From NCBI GenBank assembly GCA_937901055.1, contig CALCGO010000020.1, positions 1-8,414 on the forward strand: 8,414 nt of DNA, written 5' to 3'. Positions within the stretch are counted from its first letter, which is position 1. Every line of letters begins with the position of its first letter. Below, one piece after another: positions 1 to 6,610 of this stretch. Under the pieces are notes generated by a model. The model did no database searches. It saw only the letters and a program-made list of their open reading frames with translations, and had not been told where the DNA came from. The translations under genes and the position numbers were made by a program. Origin of the DNA: an uncultured Rhodobacterales bacterium (lineage in GTDB: Bacteria > Pseudomonadota > Alphaproteobacteria > Rhodobacterales > Rhodobacteraceae).

Positions 1-693
1 CAATGTAGCATTAACGCTTTCTTTACCCGTCGAGGTCTTAATGAAATCCGACCCGCCCATCATTGCCACCATGGAGGCACGCGCAACATTCCGTAAACTG
101 CCCAGCTCCCCTGTTGCGAGGATCGCTTTCATATGGGCATCGCCACAAGCAGCGCGCATCTCGCGGGTTTCGTCGTAAAGCGCTTGCCAATTGCCTTCCA
201 GCACGTGGCGGCGTGAAATCACAATGTCGATTTCCTTGGCGCCCGCCTTTACGGATTCTTCAATCTCGCGGATACGCAGATGAAACGGCGAAAGCCCTGC
301 CGGAAACCCTGTCGAAACAGCCGCGACCCGAATGCCGGAACCGTCAAGCGCCTCGACCGCTGTTTCGATCATTTCGTGATAAACACAAATCGCACCCGTG
401 GTCAGGTTCATATCCCCCATACCCAGCGCATCAAGAATATCCTGGCGCACAGGTTGGCGGGCCTTCGCACACAAACGGCGCACCCTTGCGCGGGTGTCAT
501 CGCCAGCAAGCGTTGTCAGATCGATGCAGCTAACGGCCTTCAACAACCAAGCCGCCTGCCATTCCTTTTTCACCGAACGGCGCGTGCCAATCGTCGCGGC
601 GCGACGCTCAATGGCCGAACGGTTGGCTTTTTGCCCCAGCACCCAGTCCAGATCCAGTTCCATGCCGGGGTTTCGTTTGATTTCAGATGTCAT
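1..693 (-). CDS. deoC: Deoxyribose-phosphate aldolase DeoC, long DERA-like form, 3' end outside the window
   Basis: Class I aldolase that cleaves 2-deoxyribose-5-phosphate to acetaldehyde and glyceraldehyde-3-phosphate, the last step of cytosolic deoxynucleoside breakdown. The first 231 codons are visible and the reading frame runs off the left edge. Family motifs read in order: CIDLTTLAGDDT (about residues 56-67), GFPAGLSP (129-136), EIDIVI (154-159, with the conserved Asp156), MKAILATGELG (188-198) and FIKTSTGKE (217-225). Lys219 in FIKTSTG aligns with the Schiff-base lysine (Lys167 in E. coli, Lys218 in human DERA as I recall). About 55 residues precede IDLTTL, far more than in E. coli DeoC (259 aa), so this is the longer DERA-like subfamily of roughly 320-340 residues; about 90-110 residues, including the second catalytic lysine region, would lie outside. 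The ATG overlaps the deoA stop (ATGA), which fixes the start and suggests translational coupling; the upstream Shine-Dalgarno is weak. Confidence 0.96.
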   Translation of the reverse strand, partial: MTSEIKRNPGMELDLDWVLGQKANRSAIERRAATIGTRRSVKKEWQAAWLLKAVSCIDLTTLAGDDTRARVRRLCAKARQPVRQDILDALGMGDMNLTTGAICVYHEMIETAVEALDGSGIRVAAVSTGFPAGLSPFHLRIREIEESVKAGAKEIDIVISRRHVLEGNWQALYDETREMRAACGDAHMKAILATGELGSLRNVARASMVAMMGGSDFIKTSTGKESVNATL

Positions 694-2000
694 GGCTCAA
701 TATGTTCCCGAATTAGCGGTCTGTTCATCGGAACAGTATCGCCTATTGTTATCGCATCTTGCAAGGCGGCCGCTGCCGCATCCGCCTGATCTTCGTTAAG
801 CGCGTGCACCACGCCGATGGGTTCTTCGCGGTCAACCATACGGCCAAGACCCGCGAGATCCGAGAACCCGACGGAATGGTCAATCGTATCAGATGAAACC
901 CGACGCCCACCGCCAAGTTCAATCACCGCCATACCAATTTCGCGTGTTTGTATTGCCCGAACGAAACCATCCTCCTTGGCGAAAACCTCACGAACCACGG
1001 GGGCGGCTGGCAGATACTTCAGCATGTTTTCTACAAAGTCAGCCGGCCCACCCAGACCCGAGACCATCGCGCCAAACTTTTCAGCCGCAGCACCCGAGCT
1101 AAACGCATCCCCGATGCGTTCGCGCCCCTGCCCGACGTTTGGCACAACGCCCGCCAGAACCAGAAGTTCCGCACCAAGATCAGCCGTCACATCCCACAAA
1201 CGGTTGTCGATATGCGTGCCCGTCAGAAAATCCACAGCGTTGCGCATCTCCACGGCGTTTCCGGCGGCACTCGCCAAGGGCTCGTTCATGTCCGTCATAA
1301 TGGCCGACGTTTTACAGCCCGCACCGTTGGCGACTTTCACAAGGCTTTCAGCCAACTCGCGTGCATCGTCCGGCGTTGCCATGAACGCGCCATTACCGCA
1401 TTTCACATCCAACACCAGCGCATCCAACCCAGCCGCCAGTTTTTTCGACAGTATCGAGGCGGTGATAAGGTCAACGGATTCCACCGTCGCCGTCACATCG
1501 CGAATGCCGTATAATATCTTATCCGCAGGGGCAATATCGCCAGTTTGGCCGATAATCGCACAACCCACTTCGCTTGTAACTTTCCGTAACAAGTCCACGT
1601 CCGGCTGGGTTTGATAACCGGGGATGGAGTCGAACTTATCCAGCGTCCCGCCTGTATGCCCAAGCCCCCGCCCCGAGATCATCGGAACATAAACGCCACA
1701 CGCCGCAAGTGCTGGGGCAAGCATCAAGGAAACATTGTCCCCGACCCCGCCTGTCGAATGCTTGTCCACAACTGGCCCATCCAGGTCCCAGCTTAAAACA
1801 TCGCCGGTGTCGCGCATGGCCACCGTCAGGGCGACGCGTTCGTCAATCTCCATGCCGTTGAAATAAACCGACATCGCAAATGCTGCCGCTTGGGCATTGG
1901 ATATTTTGCCGTCCACCAGCCCGCGCATCAAGAATTGCAGGTCAGCAGCGTCCAGCACTTCACCGTCGCGTTTTTTGCGGATTATCTCTTGCGCCAGCAT
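690..2000 (-). CDS. deoA: Thymidine phosphorylase DeoA
   Basis: Cytosolic enzyme that phosphorolyses thymidine (and deoxyuridine) to the free base and 2-deoxyribose-1-phosphate. The 436 residues match the usual length (E. coli DeoA is 440). The N-terminal helical domain contains the segment DGKISNAQAAAFAMSVYFNG (30-49). The phosphate-binding segment DKHSTGGVGD (79-88) carries His81, and the family signature SGRGLGHTGGTLDKFDSIPG spans 109-128. Arg167, Ser182 and Lys186 in the YGIRDVTATVES...SILSKKLA stretch sit at a constant offset of four from E. coli Arg171, Ser186 and Lys190, with His81 matching His85, so the pyrimidine-binding site is intact. The C-terminal domain (about 340-436) is the usual PYNP-type. 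The start codon shares one base with the punA stop (TGATG), preceded by AGAGG inside punA; the stop overlaps deoC by four bases. The related pyrimidine nucleoside phosphorylase (Pdp) is a less likely name given the length and the neighbours. Confidence 0.97.
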   Translation of the reverse strand: MLAQEIIRKKRDGEVLDAADLQFLMRGLVDGKISNAQAAAFAMSVYFNGMEIDERVALTVAMRDTGDVLSWDLDGPVVDKHSTGGVGDNVSLMLAPALAACGVYVPMISGRGLGHTGGTLDKFDSIPGYQTQPDVDLLRKVTSEVGCAIIGQTGDIAPADKILYGIRDVTATVESVDLITASILSKKLAAGLDALVLDVKCGNGAFMATPDDARELAESLVKVANGAGCKTSAIMTDMNEPLASAAGNAVEMRNAVDFLTGTHIDNRLWDVTADLGAELLVLAGVVPNVGQGRERIGDAFSSGAAAEKFGAMVSGLGGPADFVENMLKYLPAAPVVREVFAKEDGFVRAIQTREIGMAVIELGGGRRVSSDTIDHSVGFSDLAGLGRMVDREEPIGVVHALNEDQADAAAAALQDAITIGDTVPMNRPLIREHIEP

Positions 2001-2809
2001 CAGCCTATTGCCTCTACAAATCCAGCGAACAGGTTTTTGAAGCTGTCAGCGGCCAGCGCGGACTCGCGTTTGGTTTGATCGTGGCTTAGGGCCTCGGCCT
2101 GCATACCAGCAGCGAAGTTTGTAATAACCGAAACCGCCGCGACACGCATTCCGGCGTGACGTGCAAGGATCGTTTCCGGCACGGTTGACATGCCCACTGC
2201 GTCCGCACCCAACATCGAGATCGCGCGGATTTCGGCAGGTGTTTCAAACGACGGGCCCGAGAACCACGCATAAACGCCTTCGTTTAATTTTGTGCCCTGT
2301 GCGGCGGCAACCCTGTGCAAAACCGCGCGCAACTCGGGGTCATAGGCGTTCGACATATCGATGAACCGATCGTCAGATGGCCACCCAATAAGCGGATCAC
2401 GCCCCGAAAAATTGATGTGATCGTTTAGCGCCATCAAAGACCCCGGCCCCATGTGCCGCTGCGTGGAACCTGCCGCATTGGATAGCGCCATGACGCCAAT
2501 TCCAAGTTCGGCCAAGGTGCGAACCGGCACAGACATCGCCGCCGCATCACCACGTTCATAATAATGCGAGCGTCCTGCCAGCAGAACCACCCGTTTGCCG
2601 CGCAACTGCCCGACCATGATTGATCCGGCATGCCCTGAAACGGTTGAAACCGGGAACCCCGGCAAGTCGTCGAACGGGATGGTAATCGCCTCCTCGACAT
2701 CCTGCGCCAAAGTTCCGAGACCCGAGCCAAGTACAATGCCCGCAACAGGCGCTTCGGCACCGGCTCGGCTTTTGATGACTTCGGCGGCTTCTTTCCAAGG
2801 GGTATCCAT
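2000..2809 (-). CDS. punA: Purine nucleoside phosphorylase, trimeric (PNP/XapA-like) class
   Basis: Cytosolic enzyme that phosphorolyses purine (deoxy)nucleosides such as inosine and guanosine to base plus (deoxy)ribose-1-phosphate. The 269 residues show the trimeric PNP fold rather than the hexameric E. coli DeoD type: GSGLG phosphate loop (28-32), SGHAGSIMVGQL (58-69), GRSHYYERGD (79-88, His82 at the human His86 position), LSNAAGS (109-115), FSGPSFETPAEIR (183-195, Glu189 matching bovine Glu201), GADAVGMSTVPE (201-212) and VITNFAAGM (228-236). Asn231 in VITN corresponds to the Asn243 that marks 6-oxopurine preference in mammalian PNP, so inosine/guanosine specificity is inferred. The ATG has a good Shine-Dalgarno, AGGAGT, four bases upstream. 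It is the first gene of the punA-deoA-deoC operon, 149 bp after der. The symbols xapA or deoD are sometimes given to orthologues. Confidence 0.95.
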   Translation of the reverse strand: MDTPWKEAAEVIKSRAGAEAPVAGIVLGSGLGTLAQDVEEAITIPFDDLPGFPVSTVSGHAGSIMVGQLRGKRVVLLAGRSHYYERGDAAAMSVPVRTLAELGIGVMALSNAAGSTQRHMGPGSLMALNDHINFSGRDPLIGWPSDDRFIDMSNAYDPELRAVLHRVAAAQGTKLNEGVYAWFSGPSFETPAEIRAISMLGADAVGMSTVPETILARHAGMRVAAVSVITNFAAGMQAEALSHDQTKRESALAADSFKNLFAGFVEAIG

Positions 2810-2813
2810 GACA

Positions 2814-2866
2814 ACTCCTATATTTTACCATTTGGTCAATTTATCACCAAATTGCAGAAATGGAAA
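2814..2866 (-). promoter_or_regulatory. Candidate promoter and ribosome binding site of the punA-deoA-deoC operon
   Basis: Read on the minus strand, a -35-like TTTCCA (2861-2866) is followed after 17 bases by a -10-like TAAATT (2838-2843); each matches the sigma-70 consensus at four of six positions. The predicted transcript start is near 2831, giving a leader of about 22 bases that contains the Shine-Dalgarno AGGAGT (2814-2819). The match is modest and spacing is the best argument for it. The rest of the der-punA gap (2867-2958) shows no convincing terminator for der. Confidence 0.35.
2830..2852. promoter_or_regulatory. Inverted repeat, candidate operator of the nucleoside operon
   Basis: ATTTGGT (2830-2836) and ACCAAAT (2846-2852) form a perfect 7-bp inverted repeat with a 9-bp spacer. 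It covers the candidate -10 box and predicted start site of punA. A second, overlapping short palindrome, ACCATTTGGT (2827-2836), reuses one arm. The position suits a repressor responding to nucleosides or deoxyribose-5-phosphate, such as a DeoR- or LacI-type protein, but no regulator gene is in the window, so that is inference. Confidence 0.4.
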
Positions 2867-2958
2867 GAGTGATCTTCATAACCACTAACGTCAAGCAATC
2901 TTAATAACTTTCGGAATGTCTGTAGACCAGCCACTGAGCAGCCGTTCGCATCGATCAC

Positions 2959-4374
2959 CTAGTGGATTTTACGCTTCTTGCCTTTGGCTGCGAACGGATT
3001 GTCGCCTCCACGCAGGAACAGCCGTATTGGCGAACCGGGCATGTCGAAATCGCGCCGCATACCGTTCACCAAGAACCGCGTATAGGCGGCTGGCACTTTG
3101 TCAGGCACAGATGTGAAGACCACAAACGTCGGCGGGCGTGTTTTAACTTGTGTCATATACCGCATCTTGATCCGGCGGCCAGCGGGTGCGGGCGGCGGAT
3201 GGCTTTCGACCTGAACGGCCAGCCAGCGGTTCAGCTTCGCGGTGGAAATCCGCGTATTCCAGACGTCATAAGCCGAGATAATCGCCGCGTGCAAACGATC
3301 CAGCCCTTTGCCGGTTTTGGCCGAAACCATAACCATCGGCGCGCCGCGTAGCTGTGGCAGCAAGCGGGTGAATTCTTCGCGTAGTTCTTTGAGCTTCTCG
3401 GATTTGTTTTCTTCCAAATCCCATTTATTGACGGCAACGACCACGGCGCGACCTTCGCGCTCGGCCAAATCGGCGATCCGTAGGTCTTGTTGCTCGAACG
3501 GGATGGCGGCATCTAGCAGCACCACAACAACCTCGGCAAAACGCACGGCACGTAGGCCGTCGGAAACCGAGAGTTTCTCAAGCTTCGCCTGAACCTTGGC
3601 TTTTTTGCGCATGCCAGCCGTGTCAAAAATACGGAACGGGCGGTCTTCCCAGTCGGTGTTCACGGAAATCGCATCACGGGTGATGCCCGCTTCGGGGCCA
3701 GTCAACAAACGATCCTCGCCGAGGATTTTGTTGATCAACGTGGATTTGCCCGCGTTCGGGCGGCCAACAACGGCGATCTGCAACGGGCGACCTTCGGGAA
3801 CAAGTTCGGCCATACCGTCTTCGTCCACTTCATCGGACACGTCTACATCGGTGATCGCTTCATAGGAAACTTCGCTGAATTCTTCGTCGATGGGGCGCAG
3901 GATATGGTATAGTTCGTCCATGCCTTCGCCGTGCTCGGCACTAAGGCGCAAAGGTTCGCCGAGCCCGAGGTTATACGCATCGTAATACCCTTCGTCCGCA
4001 GCTTTGCCCTCAGCTTTGTTCACACATAGGATCACACGATCCGCGTTTTTGCGCAAAATTCCGGCCAACACCTGATCGGCAGTAGTAACACCGACACGAC
4101 CATCAATCAGGAAAAGACAAACGTCAGCCATATCAATCGCACGTTCCGTCAACGCCCGCATACGCCCTTGAAGGCTTTCGTCGGTGGCTTCTTCCAGACC
4201 GGCGGTGTCTACGACGGTGAATCGCAAATCGCCAAGCTTGGCGTCGCCTTCGCGAAGGTCGCGTGTAACCCCCGGCGTGTCATCGACCAACGCCAGTTTT
4301 TGCCTAACCAGACGGTTAAACAGTGTGGATTTTCCGACGTTCGGACGCCCGACGATTGCCAATGTAAACGACAT
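2959..4374 (-). CDS. der: Ribosome-assembly double GTPase Der (EngA)
   Basis: Essential GTPase that acts on late 50S ribosomal subunit maturation in the cytosol. With the ATG at 4374 the protein has 471 residues and the diagnostic tandem architecture. GTPase domain 1 has GRPNVGKS (9-16), DDTPGVTRD (31-39), DTAG (56-59) and NKAE (119-122). An acidic linker runs roughly 162-192. GTPase domain 2 has GRPNAGKS (204-211), GITRD (230-234), DTAG (251-254), NKWD (316-319) and SAK (351-353). A KH-like RNA-binding domain follows, with a basic tail ending GKKRKIH. An in-frame TTG lies 12 bases upstream, but the ATG is preferred because GGGTGA (4379-4384) lies four bases before it and the family normally begins close to the first P-loop. 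The first-domain G4 motif has Glu in place of the usual Asp. It is the last gene of the yfgM-bamB-der run; a strong hairpin lies in its leader. Confidence 0.97.
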   Translation of the reverse strand: MSFTLAIVGRPNVGKSTLFNRLVRQKLALVDDTPGVTRDLREGDAKLGDLRFTVVDTAGLEEATDESLQGRMRALTERAIDMADVCLFLIDGRVGVTTADQVLAGILRKNADRVILCVNKAEGKAADEGYYDAYNLGLGEPLRLSAEHGEGMDELYHILRPIDEEFSEVSYEAITDVDVSDEVDEDGMAELVPEGRPLQIAVVGRPNAGKSTLINKILGEDRLLTGPEAGITRDAISVNTDWEDRPFRIFDTAGMRKKAKVQAKLEKLSVSDGLRAVRFAEVVVVLLDAAIPFEQQDLRIADLAEREGRAVVVAVNKWDLEENKSEKLKELREEFTRLLPQLRGAPMVMVSAKTGKGLDRLHAAIISAYDVWNTRISTAKLNRWLAVQVESHPPPAPAGRRIKMRYMTQVKTRPPTFVVFTSVPDKVPAAYTRFLVNGMRRDFDMPGSPIRLFLRGGDNPFAAKGKKRKIH

Positions 4375-4393
4375 AACTTCACCCAATTGAAAC

Positions 4394-4425
4394 GCAAACA
4401 GCGAGGATTTGACCTCGCTGTTTGC
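4394..4425 (-). terminator. Perfect 13-bp hairpin between bamB and der (terminator-like, attenuator or processing element)
   Basis: GCAAACAGCGAGG (4394-4406) pairs without mismatch with CCTCGCTGTTTGC (4413-4425) around a 6-base loop. In the direction of transcription it starts 19 bases after the bamB stop codon and ends 19 bases before the der start, nine bases before the der Shine-Dalgarno. The sequence after the stem, GTTTCAATTGGG, is only weakly T-rich, so a classical intrinsic terminator is not certain. Nothing is encoded on the plus strand here that would need it. The structure itself is certain; its function is inferred. Confidence 0.7.
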
Positions 4426-4444
4426 CTCTTAGACCTATTTGATC

Positions 4445-5767
4445 CTATTGGAAAGCGTGCAATTCACCGTTCAACGACACGATGTACATAAGGCCGCCTA
4501 CAATAATCGGTGCTGCGGCTGCTCCGCCCGGGATAGTAGCCGATGAAACAAGCTGCCCGCCTTCGGGTTCAAAGCCGCGCAACTGCCCGTCGCGCCCTGC
4601 AACCCACATCAACCCGCCAGCCAACACAGGGCCGTAATGACGGATCATATCTTCACGTTTCTCGGGCTTTTCGAACTGCGGCAATTGCTGCGCCCAGATC
4701 ACAGAACCGTTGCTGGCGTTCACCCGCATAAGTTGGGCATGGTCCGAAACAAGGAAGACCGAGCCGCCCACTGACCAAACCGCATCGGACGCGCCAGCAC
4801 CCAAAGTCCAACTGCGAGCGCCGCTGGTCAGGTTCAGCTTAACCGTTTCGCCCGCGAGGTTAGAAACGTAAACGCTGTTGCCGTCGATCACAGGATCGCC
4901 CGAGATATCACCGATAAATGCTAGCGAGGTCGCGGCACGCGCGCCGCCGATGCCTTCTTTCCAGCGCAGCTCGCCCGTGTTGCTACGAACGGCAATAACT
5001 TCACCCGAGGAAAACGGCACGACAACCTGACGACCACTGATCGCGGGGCTCGCGCCGCCTTCAAGACCACCTGTCGAGGAGGCAGCCCCGCGTTGCACCC
5101 AATCCAACGCTCCGTTTTTGGCGTCAACGGCATAGGCGACATCGCCGCGCGTTACGACAAACACCGAACGACCGTCTGATGTCGGGGTGGATCGGATCGC
5201 AGCCTCGAACATACGACGCCAAAGAACACTGCCGGAAGCCGCATCAATGGCCAGAAGTTCGCCAAAGCCTGTGCCTGCATAAACCACGCCGTTGGCATAG
5301 CTTACGCCACCACCCGACCCGTCCACGGATTTTTCACCGACGGGTGTGGTATCCAGCGACCACGCAACCGTGCCATCGCTTGAAAGCGCTGTAATTGTGC
5401 TGCCGCCATCCAAGGCATAGACCAAGCCGCCACCCGCCACAGGGCCGGAAGTGATACGTGTGTTGCGCCCAACGCCCGTTCCAATATCGGCAGACCAGCG
5501 CAATGTCGGTGTGGTACTAAGGGCCGCATGGCCGAATTTGTGTTGAGGGGAACCGTTCACATCGGTCCATTCTGCGTTGGAAACGGCGCGTGGCAAACGG
5601 ATGCTGGCGGCAACATTTGCCACCGCAGCCGCATCGCTTGCACCAATCGCAAACCGTTGACCTGTCAGCTTTTCATCAGATGTACCGCACGCAGCAAGTG
5701 CGCCCAGCGTAAGAGCCAAGGTGCTCAAGCGACCTATACGACAAATTGAAACTCGCAAATAACCCAT
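4445..5767 (-). CDS. bamB: Outer membrane protein assembly lipoprotein BamB (PQQ-type beta-propeller)
   Basis: Periplasmic lipoprotein of the BAM complex, which folds beta-barrel proteins into the outer membrane; BamB binds BamA. The 440 residues start with a lipoprotein signal: basic n-region (RVSICRIGR, 5-13), hydrophobic core (14-26) and lipobox LAAC with Cys27 as the predicted acylated residue, followed by Gly28. From about residue 80 the chain is made of repeated PQQ-like propeller strands, for example GLVYALDG (114-121), GVVYAGTGFGELLAIDAASG (160-179), DVAYAVDAKNGALDW (209-223), EVIAVRSNTGELRW (256-269), NSVYVSNLAGETVKLN (297-312) and GLMYIVSLNGELHAF (425-439). It is somewhat longer than E. 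coli BamB (392 aa), mostly in the stretch between signal and propeller. GAGG lies nine bases before the ATG. It follows yfgM by 45 bp and precedes der by 70 bp, the classical gene order, which supports BamB over other PQQ-repeat proteins. Confidence 0.94.
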   Translation of the reverse strand: MGYLRVSICRIGRLSTLALTLGALAACGTSDEKLTGQRFAIGASDAAAVANVAASIRLPRAVSNAEWTDVNGSPQHKFGHAALSTTPTLRWSADIGTGVGRNTRITSGPVAGGGLVYALDGGSTITALSSDGTVAWSLDTTPVGEKSVDGSGGGVSYANGVVYAGTGFGELLAIDAASGSVLWRRMFEAAIRSTPTSDGRSVFVVTRGDVAYAVDAKNGALDWVQRGAASSTGGLEGGASPAISGRQVVVPFSSGEVIAVRSNTGELRWKEGIGGARAATSLAFIGDISGDPVIDGNSVYVSNLAGETVKLNLTSGARSWTLGAGASDAVWSVGGSVFLVSDHAQLMRVNASNGSVIWAQQLPQFEKPEKREDMIRHYGPVLAGGLMWVAGRDGQLRGFEPEGGQLVSSATIPGGAAAAPIIVGGLMYIVSLNGELHAFQ

Positions 5768-5812
5768 ACTCGTATGCCTCGTTCAACCAAATTACTGTAT
5801 TGCCAGCGGAGT

Positions 5813-6469
5813 TTAGCCGCCGGACTGTGGAGTGACAATCTCTCCACCCAAAGATATCGTCAACTCTTGCGCGCGATTACGCAAGTCCTGAGTTGAATTG
5901 GCGTCGATCAGAATTTCGTTAAGATCGCTTAAAGCCGCAGCCGTGTCGCCATTGCGAATGTTCACTATCGCGCGTTGCTCTATCGCCAACAGACGGAACG
6001 GAGCACCAACGGAAGTCAGGCCTGCGAACGCACTATCCAGATCTGCCGCGCTCATGTTTTCGCCGTTGACCATCACGGTTTTCAACAACGCCAAATCACG
6101 GTAAAGCGGCAACACATCGCCGTCGGCCGATATGCCGTCAAGAATTGCTGCCGCAGCGCCGGCTTGGCCTTCAAATGCCAAAACCGCTGCCTGATCCAGT
6201 TTCGCAAGAACGGCAGCTGCACGACCATCCGCTGCGATTGTCGCAAACGCGCCGGCGTCGTTGGTGGATTGAGCGGCCATCAAAGCCTCCCCCACAGCCT
6301 GCGCTTTGGTTTCGTTTCTGGCTTTCAGGTATTCGTTAACGGCCGCGCCGCCAACGATGAAAATCACAAGGGCAATGAAAACCCACAGGTATTTTTTGAA
6401 AAATCCAAAAAGCTTATCGCGGCGTACCTCGTCGGATACCTCTTCGATAAAGGAATCATTCTCGCTCAA
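5813..6469 (-). CDS. yfgM: YfgM-like tetratricopeptide protein, ancillary SecYEG translocon subunit
   Basis: Bitopic inner-membrane protein whose E. coli homologue associates with SecYEG and the chaperone PpiD and helps hand secreted proteins to periplasmic chaperones. The 218 residues (E. coli about 206) comprise a short charged cytoplasmic tail (1-27, with RRDKLFGFFKK before the membrane), one transmembrane helix (about 28-44, LWVFIALVIFIVGGAAV) and an alanine-rich helical periplasmic domain with TPR-like character (AVGEALMAAQ, LAFEGQAGAAAAILDGI, LLAIEQRAIVNIRNGDTAAALSDL). The start codon is TTG at 6467-6469; no in-frame ATG is nearby, and the purine-rich GGAGAAGAGA sits at the right distance. 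It is first in the yfgM-bamB-der order, which is the strongest support for the name because the sequence family is weakly conserved. Confidence 0.88.
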   Translation of the reverse strand: MSENDSFIEEVSDEVRRDKLFGFFKKYLWVFIALVIFIVGGAAVNEYLKARNETKAQAVGEALMAAQSTNDAGAFATIAADGRAAAVLAKLDQAAVLAFEGQAGAAAAILDGISADGDVLPLYRDLALLKTVMVNGENMSAADLDSAFAGLTSVGAPFRLLAIEQRAIVNIRNGDTAAALSDLNEILIDANSTQDLRNRAQELTISLGGEIVTPQSGG

Positions 6470-6470
6470 T

Positions 6471-6480
6471 TCTCTTCTCC
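6471..6480 (-). promoter_or_regulatory. Ribosome binding site that fixes the TTG start of yfgM
   Basis: GGAGAAGAGA on the minus strand places its GGAG core (6477-6480) seven bases before the TTG at 6469. The only ATG close by (within GAGAATGATTC) is out of frame with the YfgM protein. The site therefore decides for a non-ATG start. Confidence 0.7.
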
Positions 6481-6592
6481 GTATTTTGTTGGCCGAACCC
6501 TAGCGGCTTGCAGGGGTGATTGCCAATGCCAAAACCTGTGAAAACGTCCAAGCCGTCGAAAATTCGCCGGTCAGGCGGGAAATCACGACATT

Positions 6593-6610
6593 TTGTCTAT
6601 ATATGGTCAA
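6593..6610. promoter_or_regulatory. AT-rich 18-bp near-palindrome in the divergent yfgM/efflux intergenic region, candidate operator
   Basis: TTGTCTATATATGGTCAA equals its own reverse complement at 14 of 18 positions, with outer TTG/CAA and inner ATA/TAT arms symmetric. It lies in the most AT-rich part of the 259-bp gap between yfgM and the adaptor gene, 118 bp before the adaptor ATG and 123 bp before the yfgM start. GTTAAC follows directly, and TTTATTCATAAA (6621-6632) is another short palindrome. Efflux operons are often controlled by TetR- or MarR-type repressors at such sites, but no regulator gene is visible. No convincing -35/-10 pair could be assigned in this gap for either strand. Confidence 0.35.

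Noticed and set aside
280..799. Plus-strand open frames opposite deoC and the end of deoA
   Set aside because: They overlap each other and lie antisense to the conserved catalytic region of DeoC; no motif or ribosome binding site supports them.
817..1614. Long plus-strand open frame (265 codons) opposite deoA
   Set aside because: It is entirely antisense to a well-supported thymidine phosphorylase, has a Ser/Arg/Pro-rich composition typical of a shadow frame in GC-rich codons, and shows no recognisable motif.
2821..2843. TAAAAT just before the punA ribosome binding site as a -10 box
   Set aside because: A transcript starting from it would begin inside or after the Shine-Dalgarno, leaving it unusable, so the promoter set further upstream is preferred.
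2867..2958. Possible terminator after der
   Set aside because: No stem longer than a few base pairs followed by a T-run was found, so read-through from der into punA cannot be excluded.
4375..4386. Upstream TTG start for der, adding four residues
   Set aside because: The ATG at 4374 has its own GGGTGA site and gives the usual N-terminus just before the P-loop; the TTG has no Shine-Dalgarno and lies close to the hairpin.
5975..6541. Plus-strand open frame of 188 codons opposite yfgM and into the intergenic gap
   Set aside because: It is antisense to yfgM, whose membrane helix, ribosome binding site and synteny are coherent; the composition is not protein-like.
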